NCBI GenBank assembly: GCA_029378245.1
Contig: JARKIF010000004.1
Span: 1,116,001 to 1,180,000, forward strand
Source of the DNA: Roridomyces roridus
Taxonomy: Eukaryota; Basidiomycota; Agaricomycetes; Agaricales; Mycenaceae
Length of the DNA stretch: 64,000 nucleotides
Direction of reading: 5' to 3'
Positions 21,235 through 33,455 of the stretch are shown here, one piece after another. Within the stretch, counting starts at the first letter, position 1. Every line of letters begins with the position of its first letter. The translations under genes and the position numbers were made by a program. The notes under the pieces are model-generated. The model searched no databases and was not told the DNA's origin. It saw nothing but the letters and a program-made list of their open reading frames with translations.

Positions 21235-22868
21235 ATGAATGGCAAGTCGAGGAACCCTGGCGTCGCTGGCCAGCTACGAAAGATCCCGACGCCGGTCGCC
21301 CTTGTCATTGGCGTGCTATTTGGACTGTTAGTTTCACGTTTGCTGCCCTGGGCCACTGTCTCGTCCGGCTCGACGTGGAGAGGTTACAACATTGCTGCAA
21401 AATCGCGCCAGCAGAGCCGGCAGCCCATCCAACTGCCCACCCTCGAGCAGCGGCAACGCATATTCCACCTCCTCACCTCCCTCTCCCCCCACTATACCAA
21501 GGAATGCACACGAGATACCCAGCCCCTCTACGAAAAACAGGCCAGGGAGCGCTACGCCTCCTTGATTGGCCACAAGTCGCCTTCGGTGAGCTCTTGGCTC
21601 GGCGGCCTCGGTCTGGGTGGCAATGTCGAGCCCGACTACGGCGCAGGCTCCGCCCGACGCGACCTCGTCACGGCGGACCACAAATACTTTTTCGGAATCA
21701 ACCTGTACAATTCATTCGACGTTATCCCGGACCTGTTCGCCACCCTCTTCCGCGTCGCAGCCGTCTTGGGCTACCACAACGTCTACGTCTCCATCTACGA
21801 AAACGGCTCGACCGACCAAACCAAAGCCCTTCTCCGCATCTTTGACGCGCTGACACGGAGTGTCGGCATGCGTATTACGATTCGCACCTCGACCCGTACG
21901 CGTGGCGCGTTCAACCACCGTATCGAGTACCTCGCCGAAGTCCGTAACGCCGCGTTCGTCCCGCTGCACGAGCTGCGTGACGCCGAAAACGAGTTCTTCG
22001 ACACTATCGTGTTCATGAACGATATCCTGCCCTGCGTTGACGACTTGCTCGAGCTCATCTTGCAGTCGCGGATGAACAACGCGGGTATCACCTGCGCCGC
22101 CGACTATATGTACCACGACGAGATTGGCGCTCCCGTCTTTTACGACAACTGGGTCGCGCGGGATATCAACGGTACAGCCCTCGAGAACGCCCCGTTTGAG
22201 AGTATTTTCCACCACGGCCCATCAAACGACCGGTTCCAAAGACATCTTCCGATCCAGGTGCAGAGCTGCTGGAATGGGATCGCCGTGCTGGATCCTGCGC
22301 CGTTTTACTCTCCACCGCACGTGCGCTTCCGGATGGCGCATATCACAGAGGGCGAGTGCAGTGCGAGCGAGTGTTCGCTCATCTGTAACGACTACTGGGA
22401 TGCGGGGTATGGCCGGATTATGATGGTTCCAAGAGTGAAACTGGCCTATGACCGCGTATGTCCTTTCTCTTCGCTTTATTTCCCTGCTGATTCAAAGCAG
22501 AGGGTATTCGATATCATCCACCCCCCACGACGCAACCTGACCGCCATCCGCGGGTACGTGCGTATGGGCGGCTTGCCCGACGACCCACGTACGGACCCGC
22601 AGGACCGATCGTGGTTCGGTCCTCATGATAGGCTGTTTACCGAGGAGGAGAGTGAGCCGTTGGAGTTTGATCCTGGGCCGTCACATGGTGCGTTTCCGTT
22701 TCCCTCCCTTGAATCCGCGTCTGAATTCATCATACAGTGTGGTGTTGGGGCTGGGACGGCGCGGGTGACCTCGAAGGACCGGATGTGGATCCTATATGGG
22801 AGCGTATGTCGAACAAGTCGACGAATTTGGATGCTGTGGTCATCAAGCATGATCGGAGTCTCCCTTGA
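21235..22868 (+). CDS. CMT1/CAP59-like mannosyltransferase (GT69)
   Basis: Three exons at 21235-22455, 22501-22687 and 22738-22868, giving 512 codons; phases close at both introns. The chosen ATG gives a short cytosolic tail, then a hydrophobic anchor (VALVIGVLFGLLVSRLLP, residues about 20-37), the type II topology of Golgi glycosyltransferases. The lumenal domain has FFGINLYNSFDVIPDLF, VYVSIYENGSTDQT and VEPDY-type segments, with FMNDILPC and an HPPRRNLTAIRGY region toward the end, and VWCWGWDG. These fit the GT69 family (Cryptococcus Cmt1 alpha-1,3-mannosyltransferase and Cap59). The likely job is mannosylation of a cell-wall or secreted glycan; the exact acceptor is unknown. A longer in-frame start at 21,052 exists, but the anchor position favours 21,235. 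Confidence 0.85.
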
Positions 22869-23440
22869 GTTGCAAGTATAATATAATGTCCCTTATTGGC
22901 TCTTGGAGCAGTTTTCTAGAGTGTACTCATAGCTTGTATGACAGCGCAAATACAGTCGTAAATCGTTCAGTTCGTCTGACTATTACAAGGGGTTCATGGA
23001 GAAAGTAATGATAGTTGCATGGTAGATTAGAAATATTATATGGACAGTGAGTTGGTATATAATGCGAGTGTAAGAACACGGGTTGATATGCAATATGATT
23101 ATGAGCGGGAGCGTTTGCGAAACGCGCGTCATACAATAAGCCAGAGGGAATATTCCTTCTTGGAGAGTCTCTCGCCGCTGCAGCTGCAGTTAAAACTGGG
23201 GCAGCAGCCGGAGTAGGATCCATACTGGCAGGCCTCAAAACATGGCAGGTGCGAGGCGGCGGAAAACAAATTGCTCCCGCCCCTTGTCAGATATATGGGG
23301 TGGCAGATCCTCCGCCCGTCGACATGACGATCCGCGAGCATCCACTGGGTCATGGCATACCCATGTCGATAGTTGGTCTTCGTCAGACAGTCCCAGCCGT
23401 AGCCCACGATGAGCTCGAAGAGTTGCCAAGTCTGATTCTG
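22869..23440. other. Intergenic, no gene supported
   Basis: The segment lies between the converging mannosyltransferase gene and the minus-strand hypothetical gene. A 126-codon minus frame ends at 23,129, but its sequence is cysteine-rich and without a domain. Confidence 0.35.
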
Positions 23441-23444
23441 CAGG

Positions 23445-24875
23445 CTACGAGATCGCACATGGGTTGTCCTCGAACTGATACATCCTCCGCGGTATCTGCC
23501 CAGCAGCACGTTTCCCTTGATCGGGTCGACTTACACTCTGCCGGCGGTACAGCATACTCGCGAGCTTAGTTTGAACAGAAGCACGATTCGCAGCAGGAGC
23601 CGGCTCCGCGGTAGGAGAGTTGAATTGGTTAGGGACCTGTGAGACCGTCAGAACAGAATATGAAGGGAAAGAGGGCGACCTACCGGATCTGCGGCGCGGG
23701 GTGATGGATTCCACCGTGTAGAGCCCTTTGGAATATGTGAGGAGTTTGAAGCACAGAGGAAGTTTCACTTACTTGGAAGTCGCCATCGGCAACAGCAGCT
23801 TCGAGGACCCGCCCGACCGCTCACCAATTTACCTGCGACGGTGAGTGAAAAGAAAGGAAATAGTAACAACAGAGACGAACGGGTTCGGAGGACTTAATAC
23901 TGGGAGGTAACGAGGACGCGGTCAGGTTCGGAGCGGGGGCCGCAGGAGTGAAAGGGAAAGGATCAAAATCGGGTACTGGGGGTAGGGAGGCCACCGAAGC
24001 TCCGCCTTTACGGCTTTTCGACGGGATGGGGTCAGCAAGGTCGGAGCTGTTGTTCGGATTATCGTCGCGGTGCTTGCGAGATAGATCTGGAGACGCGCTT
24101 CTTGCAGACGACCGCTGTTTCGGGGTTTGTATTGATACCGAAGGCATGAGTTTAGCAAGCGACGCCAGAGTCCATTGCTCCTCCAACTTCATGCCGCGGG
24201 TCCAGATATCCTGCAGCATGGGACGTAGAATGCCCACCAGCTCCGGGTAGGGCATGCGATAGAGTTCGAGGGTAGGCCGGACATGGTACGTCCACCCTAC
24301 AGCAAGCAAATAAGCACAAGAGGAACGCACGTAGCAGCCTTTCACTCACCCTGCAAAATCCATTCCTCAGGCTCCGCACCCTCCTCGAAAACAAGCCGCT
24401 TCCGTCCATGGACTTGGGCATTTCGTATGGCGATGAGACTGACGGCAGTCTTGAAGCGACTTACAATCTGGGTGCGCTGGTGGGTGGAAAAGCCGCTGAC
24501 AGTGGAAAACTGCAGTGACATTGACAACCGATTCGGACGCGGCTCGCGCAAGGTCATGGGCGCGACGGTCCCACTTGACGCGCCACGAGCAACGCGGGCG
24601 TCCCACGTGTCGAAAGGTTCCACCGCACGGATGGGGGTGGTGGGTTTCTCGAGAATGCCCATAGGAATTGCGCGAAGAGTGAAGCATGTCGTCCCAGTCG
24701 CGATTAGTATGGGCTGCTGCTTTCCGGGAGCATAGTCCACGGGATGGGTAGGGTCTAGACGGTTGTCACGGTTGGGTAGCTTCCTTGGAAAGACATGGGG
24801 TGCAGTTCCTGGGGTCTGCTTCCGAAACTAAAGAGAATTTGAAGACTGCAGTTTTCAGAAGTAACCGACTGACAT
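23445..24875 (-). CDS. Conserved fungal hypothetical protein, with a 6-nt first exon
   Basis: I recognise no named domain. The best model starts at ATG 24,875 with an exon of only 6 nt (Met-Ser, 24870-24875). A 42-nt intron with GT...AG ends is followed by exon 24350-24827 (FRKQTPGTAPHVFPRKLPN..., ending EPEEWILQ), then an intron and an exon from 24,296 reading GWTYHVRPTLELYRMPYPEL and ending in a Ser/Pro-rich basic stretch. The segment after about 23,890 has several introns whose placement is uncertain. A plausible continuation is RVLEAAVADGDFQ, then VPNQFNSPTAEPAP and VQTKLASMLYRRQ, ending near 23,445. The pattern of a first region, a WTYHVRP region and a disordered tail looks like a real Agaricomycete protein. 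Function unknown. Confidence 0.6.
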
Positions 24876-24990
24876 GGAGAGAAGAAATCGAAGCCTGAGC
24901 CTTCGGCAGTCTGCGAAGCTCAGGGCATGCCTGCATATCAGTGATTCTCTCTTCCCTATTACAACATGATTCTCAATTTGACTACAACTT

Positions 24991-27835
24991 TCACTGCGCC
25001 GCGGCAAACTCTCGCAAAAACTTCTCCTGCGACCGCACCACGATATCGACATGATACTTGGACATTGGCTCGTTCCTAACGCATTACCATTATTATTTTC
25101 ATCAGAACAAAAACAGTTCAACTCACGCAGAGAGCGCCAACGCCTGTGCAGTGCGCACGAGATTCTTGATTGTCCGCCCATTGAACGGTTTCTCCGCGAG
25201 AGCATCCAGCTCCGCGTCGGATACTACAGCGACCTTGGTAGGATCATCGAGCTTAATCATATCCGTTGGAGTCGACCTCCCAGATCCTGACGTGTCCGAG
25301 TCGCCGGCCTTGACGCCTGCCATCTCGAAGAATTTGCGCCAAATGACGCGTCGAGAATCGAGGTCGTGCTCCGGGTACTTGATCGCTGAGGAATAATCAA
25401 TTCAAGTTGAACCTGATGTTGGAATTACTCACCAATCGAGAAGCGCGACAGGAACGCCGCGTCAAACGTATGGATGCGATTGGTAGTGAGGAACAGAACA
25501 CCGCGGTGGTATTCAAGCACCCGGAGCGCAACAGATACGAGAGAATTGCGCTCAATCTAGAATGTTCAAAGTAAGTTTCGAGTGCTTTTGAACCATGCCG
25601 ACCTCGTGCAGGCTCCGTTGCTCCAGAAAGACATCAGCCTCGTCGATGAGCAGGACGGCATCCCAAGCCGTCGCAAGCTGCATCCACATTAGAAGAAATA
25701 ATTTTAGGTTAAGAATCACGCACGCTCAGGATGGATTTGAGTTTTTCTTCCAAAACCTCGGGCTTGGTAGATAATTCGGACGCGCCGACGATGTACAACG
25801 GACGCTTCAGATTCTCGGCAACAGCCTCGGCGGTCAAGGTCTGTATTTCATTCAGCACAAAATAGAGAAAGAGCAGCCCTGCGTACCTTGCCAGTTCCCG
25901 GATTGCCATGCAACACCGCAATCTGGTTGAAATTCAGTCCACCATACTGCATTCATTCAGAGAAGACGCACCAAACCTCCGCCCTTGCCCGTAATCACAT
26001 CACTGATTATGCTGTTATTTGCCGTGTTGGAGTTCCTGGTGACTTGGACGAGAGACTTGATCAGGATCTTGACTTCAGGATCCAACACAAGATGGTCCCA
26101 AGCGTTGTCGTCGAAAACGACGGGTCCGATGTCGTGCACAGGGAATACGGTCCAAATCTTCTTGGTCAAATTGAACCCAAGCACACAACCGGGAAGCATC
26201 CACAGATTTTCCTCTGGGAATTCGGGTATAATTTCGTTTCTGGAACGCAGCTGAGACTCAATTGGGAGAACACATTCATACGCACGGTTGACGGTCGCCG
26301 TATCCATCTGGAGCGGTATCGTAGCCGATTTTGTCGACGATGATGCGGTCTTTGAGGTCTAAAACGAATAAATTTCATGACGACAAAAATATGTCTGCAA
26401 CTGACATGAACGGTAGTGGCACCCAGAAAGCGCCGTATACAACCGCCCACGAGCAACGAGCGCTGCGTCGATTTCAGGTGTAACGGGTTGGCAATCCAGC
26501 AGACCGAGATCAAGGGTGCCCTGAAGAGATGGTCAGAAACTGTGCCTCAAGGCGGAAAATCACAAACCCGGTACGCCGCAATCTGTCTGCTAATGGGCAC
26601 GCGTATGTAATCCGTACCGGCCCAAGAGTACGCCGTTCCGGAGAGGCGCAAAGAGGTTTTATTACTGTGGATGGGTATTAAAATTTGAACTTGAATCAGA
26701 AAATGCGAACCTCTCGTAGGAGCGATGCTCCAACCTGAAACCAATAGCCTAGAGAACTCGTCAGAATGTTCTCTCGACTGAGGATCTACTTACTTTCGTT
26801 GAACTGAAGGGATCCAAGCAGTACCGCTGGTTCAATTCGTAATAGAACACCAGCAAGCCAAATTCAACACAACCATCCGAGAGTTGTAGCGCCAACTTCT
26901 CGGCCCTGAGGGTGATGAGAAAAATTTGCTACAGGTGTGCGATCAACTCACTTGGGCTTGTAAAGTTCAAGAAGGTGATCGTAAAGAACGGTAATGTGCT
27001 CCTTTGCTTCTTTAATGAACTGGTCAATATAGCTTTCTGGGTGCGTGGCTGAAAGAAATTTAGAGAGGGAACTTGTTGAATGAGCAAGTAAAGACCCTGC
27101 TTGGCTTCTTGACATCCCAAAGACACGGCGAAGGTGCGCTTGTCCGCGAGACTGACGGCTTGGGTAGCATTCAAATGCTGTTCAATCGCGGCCAACTTGG
27201 TCTGGAAGATGGGAATATCTGGCAACAAGGTTTCTGCGTAGCGCTCCGGAGTAGCGTCGTAAAACTCGTCTCCGTACGACGTTCTGTTTTGATGAGCGAA
27301 TGCCAGAAGTTACAACAGAGAAGAATACCTGAGGAATTTGAGCAGAACTTCGCTGAAATTGGTGAGCACGAGCTCTCCTTCGTCTGAGGCAGAATCATCA
27401 GAAACGGATCGGAGATGCTAATATGTGGAACTCACCACCAGGGATCATGTGGCGAATGTTGACGTAGAAATAGTTCCCCAGGTCCTGTTCTGGAACGGGA
27501 ACATAAAAGCGCGATGCGTCGTACGGCAGCCACTGCTGTATGCCTTGGTACCAAATTTGCTCCCGGACGAGAAAGTGTTCTTTGCGGTCGATGATGCCGT
27601 CGAACACGGCCGGCTCCTCCGTCTCTCCCTCGTCGGACGCATCGGGATCCAAGGGTTTAGCGGTCTTGGGCTGAGGAATGAGATGGCAAACACATGGCTT
27701 ATTTGTGGCGGGAGAGGTGCCCCAGCCACCACCAGGCGGAGCCGGAGGGCCCCATTCCTGCCCCGTGCCCCATTCACCAGGTGGGGTGTCCCAGCCTGCA
27801 TTGTTGCGTCGGTTGGATCGAGTAGGCATGTACAT
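24991..27835 (-). CDS. AAA+ ATPase with fungal N-terminal region (DUF7025-type)
   Basis: Multi-exon gene of roughly 700 residues starting at ATG 27,835. The N-terminus is Gly/Trp/Pro-rich and disordered. The middle (GTAYSWAGTDYIRVPIS, LWMLPGCVLGFNLTKK, KIWTVFPVHDIGPVVF) resembles the region that precedes the ATPase in fungal DUF7025 proteins. The ATPase has Walker A GNPGTGKT, spanning an intron in the codons for TGK-TL, Walker B AVLLIDEADVFLEQR, and sensor/arginine-finger segments FLTTNRIHTF and AAFLSRFSI. The C-terminal lid ends EKFLREFAAAQ. Such proteins remodel protein complexes using ATP; the substrate is unknown. Near 26,306-26,312 the frame appears to need removal of one base to join IGYDTAP to MDTATVNRAY; a 31-nt intron is the alternative but is unusually short. 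Confidence 0.8.
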
Positions 27836-29775
27836 GGTGAACGAAGGAAGCGCTCAAAGCTGTAGACGCTCTTTATATGTATGAGTAGGCGCGCTGGAGT
27901 CATGAGGCCGGAAGCGCTTAGAACAACGTGCAAGTAGACGCCGTAGATTCTGTCATCCTGTCCTCGAGTCATATCACGGTTCAAGAGCAAAATTCCCTGA
28001 TTTGGACACGGGCGTTTAGGCCAAACAATTTGCGTCGTCGCGTCACTGCCAAGAGTGATCCCCAGTGAAAACCCGGTATCAGGAAATATCGCCGGGCATC
28101 AGGAAGTATAGGCCGAGCTCGTCCTGTATCGTTTCGGTATTTTTGGATTAGAAAAGTATCGCCTGGGCTCGTGTGTGCTTGTCTGCATTTTGGAGATAGC
28201 TACTAGTATGTGTAGAGAAAATGGATCTGCTGGGCTCGTCGACCGAGTCATATCAAGTCCCCGGAAGCGAGCGGAGTTTGAAAGACTTGCTGGCTCCACA
28301 CCACCACCATATGCATTCCCCGCCTCTCCTCCCTCCTCCTCGCAGCCCTCCACTACGCGGGTTCCGCGCCTAACACCCTACCGCCTCTCGCCTACCACCA
28401 ACCTCGCTGTCATCGTGGCCAAGCTCGAAGAAGAGGGGGTCGCCTTTCCACACCACACCGTCATCTCATCGCGACGGGTTGCTTGAAGAGAGCAGAGGGA
28501 ATCAGTACGCGATCTTCCCCTTCTGTCCAGTATTCATCTGATAGTCCCATCGACGATAGGCAGTGACGTCTACTGTCCACGCAGTTGGCTCAAGAAGGGT
28601 ACGTTCTTTCACATTGTCAGTATCTTACGCTGCGTTGCAGGCTACCCGCTGTTGTGTGTCGTTCCTTCCTTTCTCCCTTCTTCCTTCCTCGCTTTCCACT
28701 CCTTTCCGTTGTACACACCATCGTCTCGACCGTCGCCTGGACTCCACTGGACGGACGACCCAGTCCCTCACCTCATTCCCGCTGCTGTTGCCGACAAGCC
28801 CACCACCTTCATCAAGCTCTCAGTTCCGTTAGCTCCCACCTCCGATTGCCGTGCAAGATCCCATCCAAGTTGCCTCAGTCGTCTCCGTGGCCTCGGGTGC
28901 GTCGCTGAGCTAAACGGCTCTTCCCAATCCTTTCCTACGCGTACTGACTACTCCAAGCCATGTAGAAACACGACGACGCCGACTCACTGTGCCTGGTACG
29001 TCCTCACTTGGTAGTGCATTGGTCTTTACTCACACGCCTCTCAGGTGTCTCCCTTCCGTTGCACAACCTTCTGCGTCCGGCGTAACGGGCGAGAGCGACG
29101 TGCGACTGCCATGCCATGCTATTCTCCGCTCTCGATCTCGCAACACCACGCCTAGCGACCGCTCGACATCTTCACCTACCTAGATGGGATGGAGTATAGC
29201 TTGGTGAGCGTGCGTCGTGCGGACGGCGGGCGCTGCTGGGTAGTGCGGGCGGGCCCGTAGGTAGCTGAATATATGGTATATAGAGAATATATACACTTTT
29301 ATCCCATCCAATCCTGCATGATACCAGACGATACCAACGGAAAGAACACATCATTTCTTACCCATTAGTGCATCCTGTGGCATCCTGTGGTATCGTCCGG
29401 TATCGAGCTGTATAAATTTGGGCAATTGTACAAGTACGAGACCACGCGAGCCCTGCCGATACCACACGAGCATTTCGTGAGCCCTGGCGAGACCTGGTTT
29501 TCACTGGGAGTGATCGGTGACCGACTCCATGAACTCGATCGACTTGCGTTGCTTCCGCGTCACCAGACCATCTTCTTCTCATTTTTTTTTTTTTCAAGGG
29601 CGAAGATCCAGGAAAACAGAGCAGACATACTGCACGCCCGCCGCCTCAACTCGTTTGCCAACGGCCTCGGAGTCAGCGGGAATGGTGCACAGGTCTAGCT
29701 TTCCATTGCATACTAGGGGCCGCGCGGAATGTCATGGATGATGTACGCCCGACGTCATACGCCCTTCGAATCCAG
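27836..29775. other. Long intergenic region, possible small transcript
   Basis: No gene I can name. A plus frame at 28,175-28,486 (Ser/Pro/Thr-rich, with a VAKLEEEG segment) and an intron-like GTACGTTC...TTGCAG at about 28,599-28,640 suggest a transcribed region, but no domain supports it. A run of 12 T lies near 29,583-29,594. Confidence 0.3.
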
Positions 29776-29784
29776 TATATATAA
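29776..29784 (+). promoter_or_regulatory. TATA box of the HAM1-like gene
   Basis: TATATATAA lies 40 bp before the ATG at 29,824, which is in a strong context (CCACCACCATGG). The close spacing implies a very short leader. Confidence 0.65.
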
Positions 29785-29823
29785 CCTCGGGTCTCGCGGT
29801 CTCTCTTCTTGAAAACCACCACC

Positions 29824-32314
29824 ATGGATAAACTTGCCTCAATCACTGCTGCGCTCGACGCAGGAAAACTTCCTTCCACTCAGCAACTCGATGCTTTCAT
29901 CGATTGGCTCAAAAATTCTGCCATCCCCGCAGTCCAGCCCTCTGAGGACAGTCTCAGCGGACAAGGCCGCGTTCTCGCCAACGACATTCGCAACCTTCTC
30001 GAATCGTACAAGGCCCTCAACCTGAACAAGAACAGTCAGTACAATCCCCGGTTGTTCGTTTACACTCTGACTCTTCTCTTAGAAGACAACTTGTTGCAGG
30101 AAACCATCTGGCATCTCGACCAAGGCGATCTCAACGCCAAAGTCGACTCGTCCGATATCTCTGGCAAGAAGCAAGAGGTCACCTCCGACCTTGACGCCAT
30201 CCGCAACTCCCTACGCTCCATCTTCTCCATCGTCTGGCAGAGCATCTCTTCCGAAGGCGGCTATCTTCTCAACGACTTTGCTTCGTTTGCCCGCCTCTCT
30301 CTCGCCGATGCTGCAGAGGCTTTGGAGGGCCAGGCTGGGGTTGTCAAAGACAGCCTGAGGGATGTCGAGCAAGATGTGGAGGATGGCAAGCGCGACCAAT
30401 TGGGTCGCGATAAGGAGCGTTTAGAGGAGGAACAGGACACGCGCGTGGCGTTTGAGCATGGGATGGACACGCTCAAAGGCGCTGGTTCTACCGTCATAGG
30501 CGCCGGACAGTCGGCAAGGGAAACGGCGGAAGACGTCTCTAACCGCGCTACTGAACGTCTTCAGAACGCGTACTACAAGGTGCGTCCTTGTCTTTCTTTT
30601 TTTCTTTTTTGCCGACTCATCTATTCACCAGGCATGTGAACGTGCCCAGAAGGATCCTGATTACCGCTCTGCCCTCTCCACCCTCTTCGACACCCTCCAC
30701 AAATGGGTCAACCAAGCCTTTGATACGGCTTCCGACCAATCTTTCACACTGGAGACATTCGTCGAGGACCCTACTCCCGAGCAGCATGTTCACAAGGCGT
30801 TGAACGCGCTCAAGACTCTCCTTGACCGCTTCGCCGAACCACAAAGCTCCGTCGACGTCATCCTCCACTCTGCCAACCACTTCATCTCCCAAGCGCGCGG
30901 AGACTCGGTCAAGATCAAGGCCTGGGTCGACGAGTTCTTCCAGTATGCTCATCGCAGTCTTGAGGACCCCAAGTACCCACGCTCCGATGAGGCTCGTAGC
31001 GTGCGGCGCGACCTGCGTAAGCGCGCTCGTGTGATGATGGATGAGAATACAGACGCTGGCCGCGCTTGGGTGCAACTCAAGCAGGACCTCCAGACATTTG
31101 GCATGGCGCTCGCGGAGGACGAGGATGTCCAAAGTCTGCGCACCGCACACACTCGGTTGGGTCAACACATTGAGCGTGGGCTCGTCGAGGCTGGCCAGGA
31201 GGCCGAGACGGGTGTTCAGGCCGTCTTGGAGCGTGCATCGTGGTTCTGGCGTGACCTCTTTGCCGTCTACGCGCCCCGCTTCTTTGCCATGCTCAAGGAC
31301 GTTCCGATTCCACGGACTGAATACGCCGACGAGGATATGGAGCTTGTCCTCGAGAATCTCGATGTCTCAACGTTTGGCATCAACCCGGCTCACATTTTCA
31401 TCCGCAATATCACCGATGTCGATGTCCGCACTTCCGATACCGCGCAGGCGACCACGGGTGTTGGCGCCTACACTCATATTCGTCTGCAAGCGGTGCAGCT
31501 CGCGCTCCAGGACGTTTCGTTTTACTACAAGGACAAGCAAGCCACCCTCCCGCCCAGCGAGTATACAGGTATTTTGGCGTTGACAATGCCGCCGCAGGGG
31601 ATCGACGTCGACATCAAAATCCGCCTCATCCCTTCCGAATCGCAGCGCACTCAGCAGCGCGCATACCACCACCTCGAGCTTTGCACGGTGCAAATTTCCG
31701 ATAATGTGGAGGTGAATGTGCGGGATAGCAACCATGCTGTGATGCTCACCTTATTCAAACCCATCTTCAACATGCGATTCCGCGAGGCGCTGGGGCGCGC
31801 GCTGGGCGAGCAGCTTGCGGCTGGTCTTCAGTGGTTGGATCACGTTGCGTGGGATGTTGGGCAGCGGGCCGAGGTGTTTGCGGATACGGGCTTGGGAAGA
31901 GGCGCGGCGTTTGCCGGGGCGGTGTGGTCCGAGGTTGGACGGCTTGCAAGGGAAAGGAGCACTAGCCTGCGTGCTACGGGCACTGGTGTGGTGATTGAGG
32001 AGATGGGTCAGGGTGGCGCGCAGTTTGCGGTGGGTGCGGAACCGCAGGTGTTGAGCGGGGAGAAGCGTGGGCCACTGGGGACTGCGTCGGAGAGTCTTGA
32101 GGTGCGGGCTGGGCAGGCGCTCGAGTCGTTGACAGGAGATGCGAAGAAGGCGGAGGATGTAGCGAAGGGCGGGGCCCAGAGTGTGACCAAGCATCTGCAA
32201 GGATTGCTCGGGGAGGGTAAACAGCAGGTCCGCTCGTTCCACCGCTCTGTGGAGGACAAGTCTGTGGTGGAGAAGAAGAACGTTGGGTGGAAGAGTCAGG
32301 CATTCGATATCTGA
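29824..32314 (+). CDS. HAM1-like protein (HAM1 N- and C-terminal domains)
   Basis: Three exons at 29824-30034, 30083-30579 and 30632-32314; 796 residues with phases that close. The first two thirds are helical with Q/E/K-rich segments (LRDVEQDVEDGKRDQL). The last third contains YADEDMELVLENLDVSTFGINPAH and IRLQAVQLALQDVSFYYKDK, which fit the HAM1-like C-terminal domain, related in fold to lipid-binding BPI/TULIP proteins. The tail (from about residue 640) is Gly/Ser/Lys-rich. The family is fungal and poorly characterised; a lipid-binding role is an inference from fold similarity. No frame errors were seen over 2.4 kb. The next gene starts 1.1 kb downstream. Confidence 0.75.
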
Positions 32315-32779
32315 GGACAGGGAAATGTAGCATAGTGTAACTGTACATGTAATTTTAACTTGGCCCTCGGTATTTTCGAGCGAACTGTGGTCTGAGAATC
32401 AATAACACGCCCGGCAAGACCCGGTATGCATGTCTACTCAGTCAGGCTGTGTCTGACAATCAATTGGATTTCGAACGTGGTCAGTTGTTTGAAATTGGCT
32501 CAGTTATCAGTCATGGGAGAGTCAACAATCCTGTCCTATCCTATCCTATCGGAGGAGAAGAGAGAGAAATTGGAGAGAGAGAGTTGCAATCTGATGCCAT
32601 CAACTGCCATCAATTGCGTTTCACCAGCACGATGCCCCCGACGCGTCGCGGCGCGTCGATCCTGGATGTGAAGATAACCGAGCCGGACTCCTAACTGTCG
32701 AGTCGGACACTCCACAGCCTCCTTATACAGCTTTGCTCCTCAGAGTCAGCTCTGACATGTGCTTGAAATATTGCCTTGT
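32315..32779. other. Intergenic before the hAT-type element
   Basis: No gene. Contains a short CCTATCCTAT(C) repeat near 32,536-32,550 followed by a purine-rich GAGAGAGA stretch. It is probably the original promoter of the sacsin-like gene, now pushed upstream by the inserted element. Confidence 0.4.
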
Positions 32780-32787
32780 GTCTGGGC

Positions 32788-33430
32788 TAGGGCTGGGCAC
32801 CGTACCGTAACGGACACGGCCGTAAAAATTACGGCCGTTTTGGTAGACGGCCGTGTGATCACGGTCCGTAAAATTGCAGTCGACATTGCTGACGGTACGG
32901 GACGGTGCCGTATACGGCCGTATTTCCGTAACACGGCCGTAAATTGATGGTGAGTGATTTCTCTGAGTTACTGCCTGATTAAGAGTATTGAACACATGTT
33001 TCAACATATCCTACGGTCCAATTGACTCCTTCCATTCATAACCACCCTTCCTGGGGCTCGGAACATCTGCCGCCGTCGAGCTGATGGCGCGTTGATGTGT
33101 TGATGGCGGCTGCCGTAAACATCAACGACACCCGCCGCAGCCCGAGCAAGCCCGCCCACCCAAAGGGGATGCTATCTCCGCACTTGTACACTCTCCTACA
33201 TCACTCAGTGAGACAATTCCGACACACATCTACCGCGCTGACAGTGTTCAGGACAGATTCCCGAGGATTCCCGTATTACGGCCGCAACGGCCGGATTTAT
33301 ACGGGAAATACGGCACACGGCCGTGTTGAGCACGGGCCGTGTAAACCACACCACCAGGGGCCACGGCACGGCACCGTCTCCGTATTACGGAGCCGTATTC
33401 CGTGTAATACGGTTACGGTGCCCAGCCCTA
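32788..33430. mobile_element. hAT-type MITE with 8-bp target duplication
   Basis: The element is 643 bp and begins TAGGGCTGGGCACCGTA; its right end is the exact 17-bp reverse complement. Both sides carry the 8-bp direct repeat GTCTGGGC (32,780-32,787 and 33,431-33,438), diagnostic of hAT transposition. Both subterminal regions are packed with ACGGCCGT/TTACGGCC words in both orientations, typical transposase-binding repeats. No transposase frame is present, so it is non-autonomous. It ends 25 bp before the start codon of the next gene. Confidence 0.93.
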
Positions 33431-33455
33431 GTCTGGGCCACCTTGAGCACCCACC

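Noticed and set aside
28175..29160. Possible intron-containing Ser/Pro-rich gene
   Set aside because: One intron-like GT...AG pair exists, but the frames on both sides carry no recognisable protein and do not join well.
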